From: Candidatus Kuenenia stuttgartensis
GTDB lineage: Bacteria; Planctomycetota; Planctomycetia; Gemmatales; Gemmataceae
Reading direction: 5' to 3'
NCBI GenBank assembly: GCA_945875585.1
Contig: CAMCLK010000110.1
Location: forward strand, 1-44,573
DNA length: 44,573 bases
This document shows, piece by piece, positions 43,501 through 44,573 of this stretch. The position numbers and the translations under genes were made by a program. Position 1 is the stretch's first letter. Each line of letters opens with the position of its first letter. Under the pieces are notes generated by a model. The model made no database searches. It had not been told where the DNA came from and saw nothing but the letters and a program-made list of their open reading frames with translations.

Positions 43501-44523
43501 GGATCGCCGGCAATTCTTACCTACAATGCGCCCGACTCGTACAGCGATGTGATCGCAACTGGCAACTATGTTGGCTATGTTGTGAATCCGGGCGTGGCGA
43601 CAGTCTTCTTCTCAAACGTCAATCAAGTCACACTTGATTATCAAGACAGTCCTGCCGTTGTGATGATGCCATTCTTGACCCTTAACTTCACGAATGGCAT
43701 TTACACTGGAAATGCTCGCCCCGCCACCGCTCAGGTCAATGGCGCGGCCAGCCTCGACGGAATCACACCGAAAATCAGTTATTATAGTGGCACCAATCTG
43801 AGCCCTCGATACAGGCTTAATAGCGCTCCGGTCAATGTTGGTACCTACACCGCTGTCGCGAATTTTGCCGGCAACGAGACTTGGGTGAACGAAACCATCA
43901 CAAGTCGTATGACCATCAGCAAAGCCAACCAGTCAATTAATTTCACGCCGCTGCCCAGCACCGTTATGATTGTTCCAAACAAGCAATTCATTCTGAGTGC
44001 AACGGGCGGGAAATCTGGCAATCCGGTTGTCTTTACAATCGATTCCGCATCTACTCCCAATGCAGCACGCATCTCGGGTAACGTTCTTACCATACTTCGC
44101 CCTGGCGTTGTTATTATCAACGCTAATCAGTCTGGAAATCAAAATTGCTTTGTCGCCAATCAGGTTCAACAAAGAATGACCATCAACCCGGGGCCAGCGA
44201 GCAAGGTTGTGATTAGTTCAACCCTAGCTACAGGCACAGCAGGTCAACTCCTTCCCGTGATATCCGCCATGATCCAAGACCAGTATGGCAACAAAGTCAC
44301 CGGCAGCACTGCCAGTGTGACAATCGCGGCAACTATTGCTGGCAGACCCGCCGACTTCACGACCGGATCGACCATAACTGTTCGGGCAGTCAATGGAGTG
44401 GCAACGTTCAGCAACCTGACACTGAAATCGGCCGGCAGCACACTCTTAAAGGTGTCGAGCGCGGGATTGATTCAAGGCATGAAGGTTTTTTCAATCACGC
44501 CAGCTATCCGAGGAAAGGTTTGA
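37555..44523 (+). CDS. Second giant beta-solenoid surface protein
   Basis: A 2,322-residue Ser/Thr/Asn-rich protein. The basic N-terminus ('RSKTPVRRKSNFV') leads to 'CAEALEDRLALSTVNVFYSD', the same type of motif as in the first giant (LExMEDRTTPA) and without a hydrophobic signal. The body is haemagglutinin-like solenoid. It also contains two modules of the 'W..YGF..G..I.I......G.(F/Y).I' type (about 38110-38360 and 39061-39310) and a repeat of 'GAGYQAAPQVTL'/'GTGYTSAPTITI' (41101-41280). An alpha-helical, Ala/Gln-rich block of about 250 residues spans 1463-1714. The C-terminus has MBG/Big-like Ig modules ('YYSGTNLSPRYRLNSAPVNVG', 'KVVISSTLATGTAGQLLP', 'DQYGNKVTG'). No anchor or barrel domain is seen. 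AAAGGG at 37542-37547 supports the ATG. Its DNA is more A/T-rich than giant gene 1, so the two are not recent copies. Confidence 0.88.
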   Translation: MTAFFGFSWLKPLFRTGSNQSRSKTPVRRKSNFVSLCAEALEDRLALSTVNVFYSDGTLALALPNDSSSPVTVGVSISSNNCSITLTGNSASFQDNLPSGFSSTNNTLSYTGTISNLNIGGPETTVEIAGADTYDTVTFVSATMPGGTLTVNGGTINTSTSTSTINVPTVSLTSVNSLIFSTMGVAYQGSATINAAPATGQPFENCQYITGPEWGTYGYKAGDNIIYSVDNSANYNTSNYSTATIEAIIGTNMYFTTNPNDTTGPCNLILQPASESTTQITGATNLTLNVTGPGSSISAAIYANASITLNATSNNGSITILDTYNDAGLLLGNINAGSGTITLGANETIHMATPSAKLTGGAINLISTSENADATSIAVNTQGGVPGQSLLLSAIVTCGALVGETSTAISINDTSPAGLTIGSLLAEQSGQEATINNNNVEYNSTPNSSSATYSVGGAGISISSIGPVTLNSISATGDVTVSGSSILQGNEQSANIITPEITLTATGTGSYQGQITFAQGSGGDTLSLPTTANSWSSYGFAIGNTIFIANALSSANNGIFTISSLSGNTLTLTQSFVLTPEIDNNVSVDNGIIGQASAPVSLSTAPLFSATTTNGSIYLNAGGSVNSTAMNVIANGRNGILNNVSVSSSAQFLIVQNITAGGLAAVSANSGSIINAGMNTDGGNGCISGSTVSVTSPYNLGTSSMPLYVNATYGIIANATATTRSSASIYINNEIDHHLSLIGASTFGGNVTINGMDNNATSLYLSFKNNVLTQNGDAMVTFSNTYNNGGSFGNVIIGSNVYTNKISAGIGSNGIAGAGQILVNSAGGITGYGGNPILLTAASGIGTSAAPISLAASLENMMTVDASTKTGNIYLADGGISTPLTLTATTSAGNISVNWNNNIDLASVFSSNSGVVLSSVSAPGSVTLTASGNISCVDNSSISAGTLNLNSGGSIGSVDAPLLATSLGTLTLAMSATDNIYVKSNTSVNLTSALVDFGTLTISSIGNMDLQGHVEGGTFVNLTATGGNVTQSAEVVVQTNNFGNLTISANGIGTSTGVIQTNASIINATANYGGIYLSNQSFDRLTLSAASVGTDTGATADNIKIYSAGNIQLQQQTTTLTQLATALPVAIFNPGGQLTLVAGQTLNSNGTTVTGSGNGLITSLSSTASAKCNINPYGMVNSGVTIINSGAGYQAAPQVTLSGGGGLGATATATINAQGQVTAITITNAGTGYTSAPTITITPPGDDIYTGTYSINGETSNSSTSSFSTLIIVSNTQEVIPPIPDGVPVVPALVTWADLTSSVYLAQQNNQTNIPIANGTEVLNFATHTVTITAGAITIDSLGQSGAPGNATIPAGWSLILVATDGPIVFLNPADTITTTGSGLINISAGNSSTSVASLGNLTTAGSSITISAGSNIAIGTLAAGKSASLGAIAVTSTSGFILSNNASTPNLTGSSIVLSQGSQPTSSNQSSALAQINATQVVAAANAAYSKAIAAEYAAGATASAQLAAANAFKSYIPNLQTKVTNDQNAYTNALTQVASCQTTLNSQFANVKNLATAVEAVEFFTGSLESQEAGLTLLGEIMFRVVTDPLGGLAVTIGHIPLEVAAFFGSTAAASNMSAISLNVVLDEAFQALMADLQDLIFAESTANQAFATWQAELVALTSLTAAYNVSMQAYKTSAQIYSTAQANTAQVQAQGVSNTALAFAGVVFASPSQPISATGSSALTIQNNNPSNGVLNITSNITANTSINLQAGPGGNQNNIRDNLTVTSGVTVQANEAPINLSAGNNVLVQAGSTISATNNVITITANTDANPNGATVTVAGSLLAQSVSIGVGANSTGNEIFNITPSATTPITVNGGSSTAGPNTLNFNAQGLSVTIAGNTIRAGNLAPLTFTNVQFVNITNGSTLTLNGASGVANTMSLVGTGQQAGTATLNGIAYSFSNTIGFSYLGGGAGDTLAVTPFISAQSLPWNLTVSIGGGTGSPAILTYNAPDSYSDVIATGNYVGYVVNPGVATVFFSNVNQVTLDYQDSPAVVMMPFLTLNFTNGIYTGNARPATAQVNGAASLDGITPKISYYSGTNLSPRYRLNSAPVNVGTYTAVANFAGNETWVNETITSRMTISKANQSINFTPLPSTVMIVPNKQFILSATGGKSGNPVVFTIDSASTPNAARISGNVLTILRPGVVIINANQSGNQNCFVANQVQQRMTINPGPASKVVISSTLATGTAGQLLPVISAMIQDQYGNKVTGSTASVTIAATIAGRPADFTTGSTITVRAVNGVATFSNLTLKSAGSTLLKVSSAGLIQGMKVFSITPAIRGKV

Positions 44524-44573
44524 TTGAGGGGGATCAATCGCCCTATCCCATGACTATTTCAAACCGACCATTT

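Overview
The window looks like chromosomal DNA of a planctomycete, most likely from the Gemmataceae side of the phylum. This rests on gene content, not a marker gene. It carries a PSCyt1/DUF1549/DUF1553 protein followed by a DUF1501 Tat protein, a Cys/Val-rich YTV-type wall protein, and two giant surface proteins. Both giants open with the basic stretch and 'LExxEDRxx(P/L)(A/S)' motif common at the N-termini of large planctomycete exported proteins. No phage, IS element, CRISPR array or recognisable defence system was found.

Layout. 1-2161 (+): the end of an EVE-domain gene, a DHH/DHHA1 phosphoesterase, and the N-degron aminoacyl-transferase bpt. 2170-7488 (-): a tight tetR - membrane fusion - RND permease efflux operon, with a candidate promoter and a palindromic operator in front of tetR. 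7708-7904 (-): tRNA-Glu(TTC) with its own promoter and terminator. 8017-9534 (+): a secreted esterase and a small secreted propeller-like protein. 9681-10385 (+): the Cys-rich wall protein. 10975-23757 (+): a 4,260-residue beta-solenoid protein with long in-frame tandem repeats, an autotransporter-type beta-strand repeat and a C-terminal FG-GAP-like propeller. 23758-24099: a tandemly duplicated double-hairpin element and a strong bidirectional terminator. 24100-26015 (-): a DEAD-box RNA helicase and a small membrane protein. 26157-32535 (+): a run of four exported-protein genes ending in the PSD1 cytochrome/DUF1501 pair. 32544-37106: a methyltransferase (-), a secreted PHP hydrolase (+), a class C beta-lactamase-fold hydrolase (-) and a membrane protein (+). 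37555-44523 (+): a second, more A/T-rich giant surface protein of 2,322 residues.

Functionally the window is dominated by envelope and extracellular biology: efflux, wall protein, secreted hydrolases, outer-surface giants and the planctomycete cytochrome/Tat pair. A few housekeeping genes (DHH nuclease, Bpt, helicase, tRNA-Glu) are mixed in. The most unusual material is in and around the giants. They show no Sec signal yet share an N-terminal motif. One has 393-bp and 204/207-bp repeats that are nearly identical at DNA level. The other has a helical block of about 250 residues interrupting its beta-solenoid, bounded by a 10-bp direct repeat. A small hairpin family brackets the first giant gene.
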